Of a stretch of 12,319 nt of DNA, positions 5,144 to 12,319 are shown in pieces. The translations under genes were made by a program, and so were the position numbers. The DNA comes from Bacteriovoracaceae bacterium (lineage in GTDB: Bacteria > Bdellovibrionota > Bacteriovoracia > Bacteriovoracales > Bacteriovoracaceae), in NCBI GenBank assembly GCA_023151145.1, contig JAKLJM010000028.1:1-12319 (forward strand), read 5' to 3'. The first letter of the stretch is position 1, and every line of letters begins with the position of its first letter. The notes under the pieces are model-generated. The model worked only from the letters and a program-made list of their open reading frames with translations. It searched no databases and was not told the DNA's origin.

Positions 5144-6985
5144 CTACAATCCTTCGCGAAAATCTCTTACAATTTGTAGCATTCCTTTTACCATTCTCGA
5201 GTGCCCAACTTCTTTTTCAAAATTCGATTGTCGGTGTACTTGATCTGGATCTAAATTTTGATATGAAGTAAACTCTTTCAATATTTGATAAATTTCTTCT
5301 GCCGTAAGTTTTGGTTTTTTACTCATTACTTTCTGAATAATATTTGTAATTGAATCTCCTGTCACGCGATCATATTTATTTAAAACAGATGAACGCATCG
5401 TGATTTCTAATAAAAGTTTTTCAACCGGCATTTTAAATTTTCTCGCCACAGCGTTGACTAATTTTAAGTAATTTGATTGAAAACTTTTAATTTTTAATTC
5501 TTTTCTGAGTGTCCATTTTACATCTTTTTTTGTCGCGTATTTAGATTTTAAAATATCGACAAATTCATCATGTCCCAAATGTTTCTGTACTCCACGAGAC
5601 AAATAGATTTGAGGAAGTTCACGTAAAATATCACGCATACAATAGATTGCGTTCCAATTCATTCCATCTGGAACTTTGATTGGCCCTTTAGAAGATTTAG
5701 CCATTTCAAAGTATGAGAAATCCTCTCTAAAATTGGCAACATCTTTTCGATGACTTTGTATTAGGAATTCTACATGAGTGGGATTGAAGCCTGTTTTTCT
5801 CATTAGGTTACGTAGTTTCCATTCGACAAAGACTTGATCAAAGTATTGTAGAGAGTGATGATTCTTAAACTCTTCAACACTTTTTTTCTTTTCAGTTTTT
5901 AAGAAGTCGATCATCTGAGCAAATGTCTGGACGATATATTTAGCTTTTAGTTTTTGTTCTTTTATAGAAGTTGACCAACGTTGAACATCATCGAAACGAT
6001 ATTCGTGATGATAGAGTCCAAACTGTCTCACTGAACCATAATCAATGATCCCACCATCCATTAAAATATTATCGCCATCCCAATCTAACCAGCAAAAAAT
6101 ATACTCATCTTCAAAATTGGCAGAAATTTTTGCAAAGGTTTCACTCACTTTCGAAAGAAAAAAGTCATAACGTTGCATTTGATCTTTTGGGACATTTAAC
6201 CAAGTTTTGTTATTCATTTGATGATCAACATATAAATTGACCATACGTTTTAAAACATCGTAACTTCCTTGCTTAAGATGATTAAAAAAATGAGAGGGTC
6301 TAAAAAGATTTTCATGGACGCGAACGTTTATTGATAAGCCTTTTTGATATTCAATGACCGCCAACACTCTTTCTGTTACAGTTCCATTTTGTTTTAAGAC
6401 TTCACTAAAAAAGAGTGAACTCAATCCTTCATCTTTCTCTGAGAATCCACAACCATAAGAAACAGAGGGGTCTCCTGTTTGATAAAACTTTTTATTGATA
6501 TTACAGGCTGGACTCAGCCTTGTTGCCCCTGTTCCACAACTAGACAAATCAAATGTTTTGCCATTATGTGAGACCTGACCGTTCCAAATACTTCTTCCAT
6601 CACCAGAGGTCGTCCCTTTCTTGCATGGATGCTGTAGTTGTAAGTAGCGAGTGGCCATATAAGTATTAGGCTTTAATTGTTCATCTTCAATTTTCACACC
6701 GCTTAGTTGATCGTATTCATTTACTATTAGTAAGCTAAATGTTTGAAGAATTTCATTTTTTAATTCAGGGGTGAATTCATTTGGATGATTTTGTGGGATC
6801 AAACCAATCTCTCGAGCAAGATCAAAGTTAAAAAAAGCCACATTACCGCCTGGGCGATATTTTGCTCGATATTCAACGACGGCTTCAGGAACGAACTTCT
6901 TTAATGGGTGTGAACCATCGATTGTTCGAAACTTTAGGTAAGGTGAACGAGCTTCTTCAGCTTTCGTTAATTTTGTCCCACGCAT
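5144..6985 (-). CDS. Divergent SelO/YdiU-like pseudokinase-fold protein, possible protein AMPylase
   Basis: 613 residues, longer than E. coli SelO (478). SelO uses an inverted ATP to add AMP to Ser/Thr/Tyr of proteins. Shared marks in order are NFDLAREIGLIP (53-64), GDGR (128-131), a DLSSCGTGATRLS loop (146-158) matching the SelO LKGAG loop, an E-rich helix ending SEVLKQNG (194-201), VRVHENLFRPSHFF (221-234) with Arg222 and Arg229 spaced as the SelO Arg pair, and DWDGDNILMDGGIIDYG (301-317) carrying Asp305-Asn306 and Asp315, equivalent to the base and Mg ligands. Position 150 is Cys where SelO has the nucleotide-binding Lys, and the helix Glu is displaced. The C-terminal ~270 residues (from about 345) resemble nothing I recognise, and the redox Cys near the SelO C-terminus is absent. 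AAGGA lies 7 bases before the ATG. Activity cannot be assumed. Confidence 0.72.
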   Translation of the reverse strand: MRGTKLTKAEEARSPYLKFRTIDGSHPLKKFVPEAVVEYRAKYRPGGNVAFFNFDLAREIGLIPQNHPNEFTPELKNEILQTFSLLIVNEYDQLSGVKIEDEQLKPNTYMATRYLQLQHPCKKGTTSGDGRSIWNGQVSHNGKTFDLSSCGTGATRLSPACNINKKFYQTGDPSVSYGCGFSEKDEGLSSLFFSEVLKQNGTVTERVLAVIEYQKGLSINVRVHENLFRPSHFFNHLKQGSYDVLKRMVNLYVDHQMNNKTWLNVPKDQMQRYDFFLSKVSETFAKISANFEDEYIFCWLDWDGDNILMDGGIIDYGSVRQFGLYHHEYRFDDVQRWSTSIKEQKLKAKYIVQTFAQMIDFLKTEKKKSVEEFKNHHSLQYFDQVFVEWKLRNLMRKTGFNPTHVEFLIQSHRKDVANFREDFSYFEMAKSSKGPIKVPDGMNWNAIYCMRDILRELPQIYLSRGVQKHLGHDEFVDILKSKYATKKDVKWTLRKELKIKSFQSNYLKLVNAVARKFKMPVEKLLLEITMRSSVLNKYDRVTGDSITNIIQKVMSKKPKLTAEEIYQILKEFTSYQNLDPDQVHRQSNFEKEVGHSRMVKGMLQIVRDFREGL

Positions 6986-7274
6986 ACTTTATTCCTTCTT
7001 CCATTTTAAAGGGAAAACAGTCTTACTCAATTTAATTGTAAAAAAAAGTAGCGAAAAAGTTTTGATGAGGTATATTTTGCCCCTGTGCGGATGAACGTAG
7101 TATTCTTAATCACTGACCAGTTTTTAAACGCCCCTCCTCTTCCGATCGTAGGATAACTACATTTTAAGTCTCAGATATTACAGATTTTTAATTGGCTTTC
7201 TTCTTGCTAGATACAAAATGAGATTTTAAAAATTCTATCAACTTTTGCTTTTAAAAAGTGAGAAGGCTTGAGCG
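6986..7274. other. 289-base divergent intergenic region
   Basis: This gap separates the SelO-like gene from the M48 gene and should hold both promoters. On the minus strand TACAAT (7035-7040 read in reverse) is a 5-of-6 -10 about 50 bases upstream of the SelO-like start, without a clear -35. On the plus strand TGCTAGATA (7205-7213) resembles a weak extended -10 for the M48 gene. AGAAGG at 7261-7266 is the M48 ribosome site. A C-rich patch at 7130-7145 stands out against the AT background. I see no convincing ORF, RNA gene or long hairpin. Confidence 0.4.
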
Positions 7275-8729
7275 ATGAAAAAAATATTTTCTACTGAACC
7301 TCAATTCAGCATTAAGACTATGATCAAATGGTCACTTTTAGCATATTTTGTTGCCACTTTAAGTGGATGTGTCGAAGCGGTTAAAATTGATCAAATCGAA
7401 ATCAAAGCGCCCACAGACTCCTCTTTAACAGGGGAAATTCAATTTAATAACCTACAATTCCCCATTGAAAATAACTCCACGTCACTGGCAATGACCGCAG
7501 TCGATAGCTTGAAAATTGATCTCAAACTAAATTTTAAAAATAACCTCCCTAAAGATCATGCGACTCCTTCGGCACTACTAACTCAAATAGTAAAATTGGG
7601 CTTTAAAAAAGACAAAGGTGCCTTTTTGGATTATCAAGATGCCACGCTTGAGAGCTCGACTCTAAACCTTTCGGACTTTGTCTGCGATCGTGGAATTAAA
7701 ATTAGTACCGAGGGTACTAAACTGATAGTTGATTTAAAAGATTTCTCAAGTATTACTCATGCCTGTCAAGGAAGTGGTCTGGCCCATTATGATCCACAGA
7801 AAATTGGCTATAGAAATATTAATCAATACAATTTTCTAAAGCACAACTTCTTCTCTCTTGATGACGATCGAAAACTTGGTGAAGAGTTCGTGGTTAACTA
7901 TTTAAAAGAGAATCGACACCTCATCTTAGATGAGAATCACCCCTCTACTCTTTATATTAAAGATGTCATGAATAACATTGTATCTCACTCTGATCGCCAA
8001 GACCTAAAACCTAAAGTCTACATCATTAACGCTAAAATCATGAACGCCTTTGCACTACCTGGTGGTTTTGTCTTTGTCTTTAGAGGCTTAATGGAAAAAG
8101 CTCCTAGTGAATCAGCTCTAACCTCTGTACTTGCTCACGAATGGGCCCATGTGACAGCAAGACACGGAACAGAAAACATGACGAGAGCTATTGATCGAAT
8201 CCTACTCGTTTTAGCCGCCAAGCTCGCTATTGATGTCACTCTTGAAGTAAAACAAGTAAAAGCAAAAGAAATTATTTCTGCTCTTTCATACGGAGCCATG
8301 ATGGTTGGCTCAGAACTCTTTTTAATGAATAAATCTCGAGACGCTGAATTAGAAGCTGATACGCTTGGAACACAATACGCTTATCTTTCAGGTTTTAATC
8401 CATGGGGCATTAGTGAAATGTTTGCAGTGTTTAAAGCTGAAACAGGACGTGATTTTTCAACCATAGAAAAACTTATGAGCTCGCACCCAGATCATGACAC
8501 AAGAATTGAAAATGGCTATCTTTTAAGCTCTCAATTTTATCCAAGTCGTTCATTGAGCGCTCCCCATGTGGACCGTTTAGCTGAAGCTTTACAAGACATG
8601 AGGCACTTAAAATATCCAACAAGTGAAGAATCACAAAAAATCGGTATGGGATTTGCGAGTAATTTAAACCAATTTACGAAAAATAAATTAGAAGCCATTA
8701 CCTACAACCTGTATTTTAAAAATAAATAA
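7275..8729 (+). CDS. M48-family zinc metalloprotease lipoprotein with extra N-terminal domain
   Basis: Predicted envelope lipoprotein of 484 residues. A hydrophobic signal (MIKWSLLAYFVATL, 16-29) ends in the lipobox LSGC, with Cys32 as the lipidation site. Residues ~33-180 form a beta-rich, unrecognised domain with Cys137 and Cys164, a possible disulfide. The M48 domain follows: NAFALPGGFVFVFRGLM (257-273), HEWAH (288-292, zinc ligands and catalytic Glu), ARHG, then RDAELEADTLG (355-365, with Glu358 the likely third ligand) and SSHPDHDTRIENG near 402-414. This is the BepA/LoiP/YcaL type, which cleaves misassembled outer-membrane proteins. Unlike BepA there is no TPR region at the end. Start chosen for AGAAGG 8 bases upstream; Met16 would give a more standard signal length but lacks a ribosome site. 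It precedes a barrel gene, but a large hairpin lies between. Confidence 0.9.
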   Translation: MKKIFSTEPQFSIKTMIKWSLLAYFVATLSGCVEAVKIDQIEIKAPTDSSLTGEIQFNNLQFPIENNSTSLAMTAVDSLKIDLKLNFKNNLPKDHATPSALLTQIVKLGFKKDKGAFLDYQDATLESSTLNLSDFVCDRGIKISTEGTKLIVDLKDFSSITHACQGSGLAHYDPQKIGYRNINQYNFLKHNFFSLDDDRKLGEEFVVNYLKENRHLILDENHPSTLYIKDVMNNIVSHSDRQDLKPKVYIINAKIMNAFALPGGFVFVFRGLMEKAPSESALTSVLAHEWAHVTARHGTENMTRAIDRILLVLAAKLAIDVTLEVKQVKAKEIISALSYGAMMVGSELFLMNKSRDAELEADTLGTQYAYLSGFNPWGISEMFAVFKAETGRDFSTIEKLMSSHPDHDTRIENGYLLSSQFYPSRSLSAPHVDRLAEALQDMRHLKYPTSEESQKIGMGFASNLNQFTKNKLEAITYNLYFKNK

Positions 8730-8750
8730 TAATTAGTGTTTTCAACCACC

Positions 8751-8796
8751 TGTCTTATCTTCAGACACTCTTTTTCGTATGTCTGAGGATTAGACA
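8751..8796 (+). terminator. Long imperfect hairpin after the M48 gene, probable terminator
   Basis: Bases 8751-8767 pair with 8780-8796 as a 17-position stem with one T-T mismatch and one G-U pair, enclosing a 12-base loop (8768-8779) with five Ts. It begins 22 bases after the M48 stop. The downstream AATCTTTATCTTC is only a partial U-tract, so it may act as a weak terminator, an mRNA-end stabiliser or a processing site. The remaining 8797-8911 shows no firm promoter. Confidence 0.6.
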
Positions 8797-8911
8797 ATCT
8801 TTATCTTCTGCTGTCGATTAACTGGTCAAATTTACAAGAGATTTCTATCTTCTATTTTGGACTCAATTTTGCAATTAGTTAGCTAAATAACTTTAAATTG
8901 GGACCCATGAA

Positions 8912-10063
8912 ATGATTAAGACCCTACAATTATTTTTTAAGGGATTAAGTACAACACTCATCATTGCAATACCTGCAATGGCAGAAAGTGAAAGTTCCAA
9001 TTTAAAATTACCTTTAAAAAAATTAGCACCTCTTCATTTTGATTTTCATCTTGGGGCATACAACACAAAAGAAACGACTTACCGCTCAAGTGGTGTTACT
9101 AGCAAAGTAACTCTTTACTCTAAATTTCTCATTGATGATTCATTCATCTTAACCATCACTCCTGTCGCAAGCTTTATTAGTGGTCAGCAAGTATCAAGAG
9201 ATCCAGAAAGTCCATTAACCAATTCTCTTTATTTAAAAGAAGCAAATATTGCAATTCCCTTATCCGATGATAAAGATAATAGTTCACAAATTACCATTGG
9301 TGCCCTTGATCAGAAAAACCATTTACCGGGTGCTATTGGATACACTAAATCTTTTCCAGGTGTTCTTTTATCCAGCCCAGTACTTAATACTGAAAATTTT
9401 AAACAAGCTATCAACCTTAATTATGCTATTCCTACTAGCTCAGGACTGGCCAACAGTTCAAATGAACTTGATAATTCCGCGACATTAATAACCGCAGGTA
9501 TGTTAACAAAACAAATATGGCACCCTCAGTTTCAATCTTCAATAGGGGCAAATTATTATGCCTTTAATAATCTAACCTCAAAAATGGCATCAGACTCTCT
9601 TTCAAAAGGAAATAGTGTTCAACGAGTAAATTCTGACTCGCATCTTTTTTTAAATCAGTATCGTGGCTATGAATTAACTTCACAATTCAGCTGGAATAAT
9701 GAACAGAATACTTGGGGAATAAACTCAAAAATAAATTATTTAAATAATACCGAAGTAAAAAAAGACAAAAATGATGGCTTGTTTTTATCAGTTGCCCCAC
9801 ACATGCAACTTAACGCTAAATATAGACTTTATACGAATTTAAAATATTCAAAAGTTGAATCTGATGCCATGGTAGCGGTCTTTATGGATAACGCTTATGG
9901 AAGAACTAATCGCGAAACCAACTCAATTGAACTAAAGCTCGAATCTCAATCATATGCTTTTGAAATTGAGTTTTCTTCTTCAAAAATTATCAAAACAAAT
10001 CCTTTTCAAAATAAAGATCAATCAATTTTCTTATCTTTGGAGTTAAACAATGTGGCTTTCTAA
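8912..10063 (+). CDS. Predicted outer-membrane beta-barrel (porin-like) protein
   Basis: 383 residues. The Sec signal has a hydrophobic core (LSTTLIIAIP) and AMA at 22-24 before Glu25, a good signal-peptidase I site. The mature chain shows alternating hydrophobic/polar segments typical of transmembrane strands (for example LHFDFHLGAYNT, KVTLYSKFLI, FILTITPVASFI, SSQITIGALD, SSIGANYYAF, TWGINSKINYL, YRLYTNLKYS, AFEIEFSSSKI) and ends SIFLSLELNNVAF with a terminal Phe, the usual signal for BAM-mediated insertion. Mature Cys is absent. I recognise no specific family; it could be a porin or the barrel half of an envelope complex. GGGA at 8900-8903 is a modest ribosome site. An ATG at 8907 is out of frame and hits TGA at once. 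The next gene begins inside its last codons, so the pair is translationally linked. Confidence 0.75.
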   Translation: MIKTLQLFFKGLSTTLIIAIPAMAESESSNLKLPLKKLAPLHFDFHLGAYNTKETTYRSSGVTSKVTLYSKFLIDDSFILTITPVASFISGQQVSRDPESPLTNSLYLKEANIAIPLSDDKDNSSQITIGALDQKNHLPGAIGYTKSFPGVLLSSPVLNTENFKQAINLNYAIPTSSGLANSSNELDNSATLITAGMLTKQIWHPQFQSSIGANYYAFNNLTSKMASDSLSKGNSVQRVNSDSHLFLNQYRGYELTSQFSWNNEQNTWGINSKINYLNNTEVKKDKNDGLFLSVAPHMQLNAKYRLYTNLKYSKVESDAMVAVFMDNAYGRTNRETNSIELKLESQSYAFEIEFSSSKIIKTNPFQNKDQSIFLSLELNNVAF

Positions 10064-12319
10064 ACTAAGAAACAACATTCTTTTAACAGCTGTCTTAAGC
10101 TCTTTACTATTAGTTGGATGTAAAAACGCCAGCGAAAGTGATAATGCTGAAGCTGCATCATTTTTCACTTCAAGCATTGAAGGAACAAGTGAAATATCTA
10201 AGACAGACTTAAACTATGGACTTCCAGTTGAAAGACTATATAACTTTAAAGTTTGCGTAAAAGATATCATGCAATCAAAAGCCATTCCTGGGCATCAATT
10301 CGACATCGTGGATGAAAACAATGAACTCAAAGGAAATCCAACAACAGATGAACAAGGATGCTTAAACTGGTCTGAAAAATTCCCTTATAACTTCGTCTCT
10401 GATTCAAAATTCATTGAACTAAATAGAACGATTAAAGCAAATGGTATCCATAACGGTGTTGAATCAATAAAGATTGCCATTAATCCATGGTCTCATGGAG
10501 AAAATACCACTCAAGCTCAAGATCCAAATAAAAAAACCATAAGTTCTTTAAGAAAAACAAACAATGAGGTTCAATCATTTACGGAAAATGAAAGCACTGC
10601 GCTTTGGTCAATGGATCCGCGAGTAACAATTTTTGAAAAAGAATTGAAATCAAATGGAGCGATACTTGCCTTAAAGTTTCAAACAAAACTAGGACTGATG
10701 TTAAAAAATACTGCCAACCAAAACGTTTACCACCAACTAAATGAAGGTAAATTTAATATTGACTTGACCCTTTTTAATACAGTTAAAGAAAACGGTATAG
10801 AAACTCACCAAAAGATTGCAAGAATTCAAGAAAACAATGTTTCATTCACTCAAGATTCAATTATTCTTGAAAAAGATTTTCAATTAACGTTCCTCCCAAC
10901 AAGAGGTCAAATTTATTTATTAGCAGAAATCTCCCCTGCGGTAATTCATCCGAGCTTAACTTCTTTTCGAGGGTCCCTTCTCGTTTCTGACAAAGCTCAA
11001 ATTAAAACCGAAAGCCGTCCAACTCTTTCAACTGAAATCAATTATGCTGAATTATTCAATAAACTAAATGACATTGATCTATCTACGGCAAAAAACCAAA
11101 ACACCGAAAAACCTGGTTTAGAAGTTGAAAAACTTGAAATTAAATTTCTAAAAATAGGCCAAGAGAATACAACGAGCAGACAAGTTTATTTTAATATTAA
11201 AGCTTGTATCAAAAATAACTTAGATGCTTCTCCTATTCGTTTTAAAGAATTTAGTGTCACAACGATTAATGCTGTTAAATCTCAAGCATTAGAAAGCAAT
11301 CAACTAGGATGTATCAGCTGGGATGATTCTCTTTGGCATAAATTTTTTGATAAAGAGCGCTTCTTTAAAACAAAAATCTCAATTATTCAAAAAGACCTAG
11401 GTTTAAACATCACAATTCCCCTTCAAATTAATCCATGGGAAACGAGTACGAATATTGGACGCGATGAACGTTTTGTTGAAGACTTTGGTTCAATGGCCAA
11501 TTCAACAAATGAAGAAACAAAAATCATTATTGATGATTTTAATTTTAATGTAACAAACTATCGTTATGAAGTTGGTAATGCCCTTAATTTAACGTTGGTG
11601 AAATCAGGAACCTTAGCATTTGATGTCAATGTTCATAAGCCTTCAAGTACCTCACTTGGACGAATGGAACATACTCGTTTACGTGATGGAAAATATGCCC
11701 TTCGTTGGGCCATTGTGCAACTTAATCAATTAAATAAAATCGAAGAAATTGTAAGTTCTGGTGAAAAAATAGTTCAAAGCTATGGCGGTGAAATTAAAAC
11801 TGACGTAGATTTTAGAATCTCACTTTTTAAAACATTAAGAGAAAGATCATCGTTAATTATATCGGTATATACAATCAATGAAGCGAAGCTTAAATCGGCC
11901 GGAATGAATATTAGCAAGGCAATCGATTTAAATTCTGGTTTGAAAGCCACTCCTCATATGGGACAAATTGTCCTAGATCAAAATCGTGAAAGTCAAAAAA
12001 TGTTCATGGTTGAAGGAGATCTTGGATTAGGAAAAGGAGATCTGTTACAAAAGGTCATGCAAAAACATGCTGAAAACTCAGTGGTCTTAAACTCTGATGC
12101 TGCTAAAACGAACCTCACTCAAAACATTCTCGTTAAAAACGGCTTCACAAAAATTAACCTCGCAGTAGTGGCGGAAAGTGAAAATTTAAGAATTGGGCTA
12201 ACAAATCCAAATAAATTTGAAACAAATAAGAAGTCGCCAAATTCATACAATACTGCGACCCAAAAGCCAGGCTTTGAACTTGCAAAACTGCAAGCGATGA
12301 TTTCAGCTGGAAAACTTAA
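10050..12319 (+). CDS. Large repeat-containing lipoprotein of unknown function, C-terminus cut by window edge
   Basis: An open frame of 756 codons plus 2 bases that runs off the right edge; TAA at the final three bases is out of frame. A signal of Arg/Lys then LLTAVLSSLLL ends in LVGC, giving lipid-anchored Cys24. After a Ser/Glu-rich linker come two diverged copies of one module: FKVCVKD, QGCLNW and INPW at residues ~67-147, and IKACIKN, LGCISW and INPW at ~384-463. Cys69-Cys104 and Cys386-Cys421 are both 35 apart and may be disulfides. Each copy continues into a beta-rich segment with LNEGKF (~231) or LRDGKY (~545). No known domain is recognised; the pattern suggests an Ig- or Fn3-like surface or periplasmic protein. 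GGAG (10039-10042) lies 7 bases before the ATG, inside the barrel gene, and the two genes overlap by 14 bases, so a shared function is likely. Confidence 0.8.
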   Translation, partial: MWLSKLRNNILLTAVLSSLLLVGCKNASESDNAEAASFFTSSIEGTSEISKTDLNYGLPVERLYNFKVCVKDIMQSKAIPGHQFDIVDENNELKGNPTTDEQGCLNWSEKFPYNFVSDSKFIELNRTIKANGIHNGVESIKIAINPWSHGENTTQAQDPNKKTISSLRKTNNEVQSFTENESTALWSMDPRVTIFEKELKSNGAILALKFQTKLGLMLKNTANQNVYHQLNEGKFNIDLTLFNTVKENGIETHQKIARIQENNVSFTQDSIILEKDFQLTFLPTRGQIYLLAEISPAVIHPSLTSFRGSLLVSDKAQIKTESRPTLSTEINYAELFNKLNDIDLSTAKNQNTEKPGLEVEKLEIKFLKIGQENTTSRQVYFNIKACIKNNLDASPIRFKEFSVTTINAVKSQALESNQLGCISWDDSLWHKFFDKERFFKTKISIIQKDLGLNITIPLQINPWETSTNIGRDERFVEDFGSMANSTNEETKIIIDDFNFNVTNYRYEVGNALNLTLVKSGTLAFDVNVHKPSSTSLGRMEHTRLRDGKYALRWAIVQLNQLNKIEEIVSSGEKIVQSYGGEIKTDVDFRISLFKTLRERSSLIISVYTINEAKLKSAGMNISKAIDLNSGLKATPHMGQIVLDQNRESQKMFMVEGDLGLGKGDLLQKVMQKHAENSVVLNSDAAKTNLTQNILVKNGFTKINLAVVAESENLRIGLTNPNKFETNKKSPNSYNTATQKPGFELAKLQAMISAGKL
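10227..10791 (+). repeat. Protein-level repeat, copy A (residues ~60-247 of the lipoprotein)
   Basis: First copy of the duplicated module: C69, C104 in GCLNW, INPW at 144-147 and EGK around 233. The DNA itself is too diverged for a nucleotide repeat; the match is seen in spaced protein motifs only, so the ends are approximate. Confidence 0.65.
11178..11732 (+). repeat. Protein-level repeat, copy B (residues ~377-561 of the lipoprotein)
   Basis: Second copy: C386, C421 in GCISW, INPW at 460-463 and DGK around 547. The offsets from copy A are 317, 317, 316 and 314 residues, so the motifs are collinear along about 165 residues. Ends are approximate. Confidence 0.65.

Noticed and set aside
7114..8828. 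Nine-base inverted match TGACCAGTT (7114-7122) and AACTGGTCA (8820-8828) flanking the M48 gene
   Set aside because: Match ends at nine bases, flanks differ and positions relative to genes are not equivalent; probably chance.
9249..9488. Plus-strand open frame of 79 codons inside the barrel gene
   Set aside because: It is out of frame within the barrel gene and shows no family motif or ribosome site.
12317..12319. TAA at the very end of the window, seeming to close the lipoprotein gene
   Set aside because: The frame from the ATG at 10050 reads CTT at 12315-12317 and leaves AA as a partial codon, so the gene continues past the edge.

Overview
The window is an AT-rich, densely coded stretch of a Gram-negative chromosome. 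Exported lipoproteins, an outer-membrane barrel with a C-terminal Phe, Lys/Asn/Phe-rich proteins and short AAGGA-type ribosome sites would fit a Bdellovibrionota/Bacteriovoracia-like bacterium. That assignment is a guess from style: no rRNA or other phylogenetic marker is present. I see no mobile element, tRNA, rRNA or CRISPR array.

Bases 1-3099 look like a paired aromatic/quinone-redox module. A LysR regulator (cut by the left edge) diverges from a DODA/YgiD-type extradiol dioxygenase. A bidirectional hairpin terminator separates that gene from a convergent AzoR-type azoreductase/quinone reductase, which in turn diverges from an HxlR regulator with three N-terminal cysteines. Each enzyme therefore faces its own likely regulator. 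The LysR/dioxygenase gap contains a TGTT-N11-AACA dyad lying exactly on the regulator's own extended -10. The dioxygenase has two plausible starts: one adds a Tat-type lipoprotein signal, the other gives the standard cytoplasmic length behind a much better ribosome site.

Bases 3100-4085 continue the hxlR strand with a DUF454/YbaN membrane protein and an ICMT-like membrane methyltransferase that overlap by 4 bases. A stand-alone gene at 4200-4448 encodes a tiny exported Asn-rich protein with a strong ribosome site and a textbook terminator.

That terminator is built from the last codons of the convergent gene on the minus strand, an S51 (PepE-like) peptidase. Upstream of it, 6 bases away, is a 613-residue divergent relative of the SelO protein AMPylase. 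It keeps the Asp-Asn/Asp metal and base residues and the Arg pair but has Cys where the nucleotide-binding Lys is expected.

Bases 7275-12319 encode the cell envelope: an M48 metalloprotease lipoprotein with an unfamiliar N-terminal domain, a large hairpin, then an outer-membrane barrel protein overlapping by 14 bases a long lipoprotein that runs off the right edge. The lipoprotein contains two diverged copies of a unit with a period of about 315 residues. The barrel plus lipoprotein pair, and the SelO-like plus S51 pair, are the least familiar systems here.
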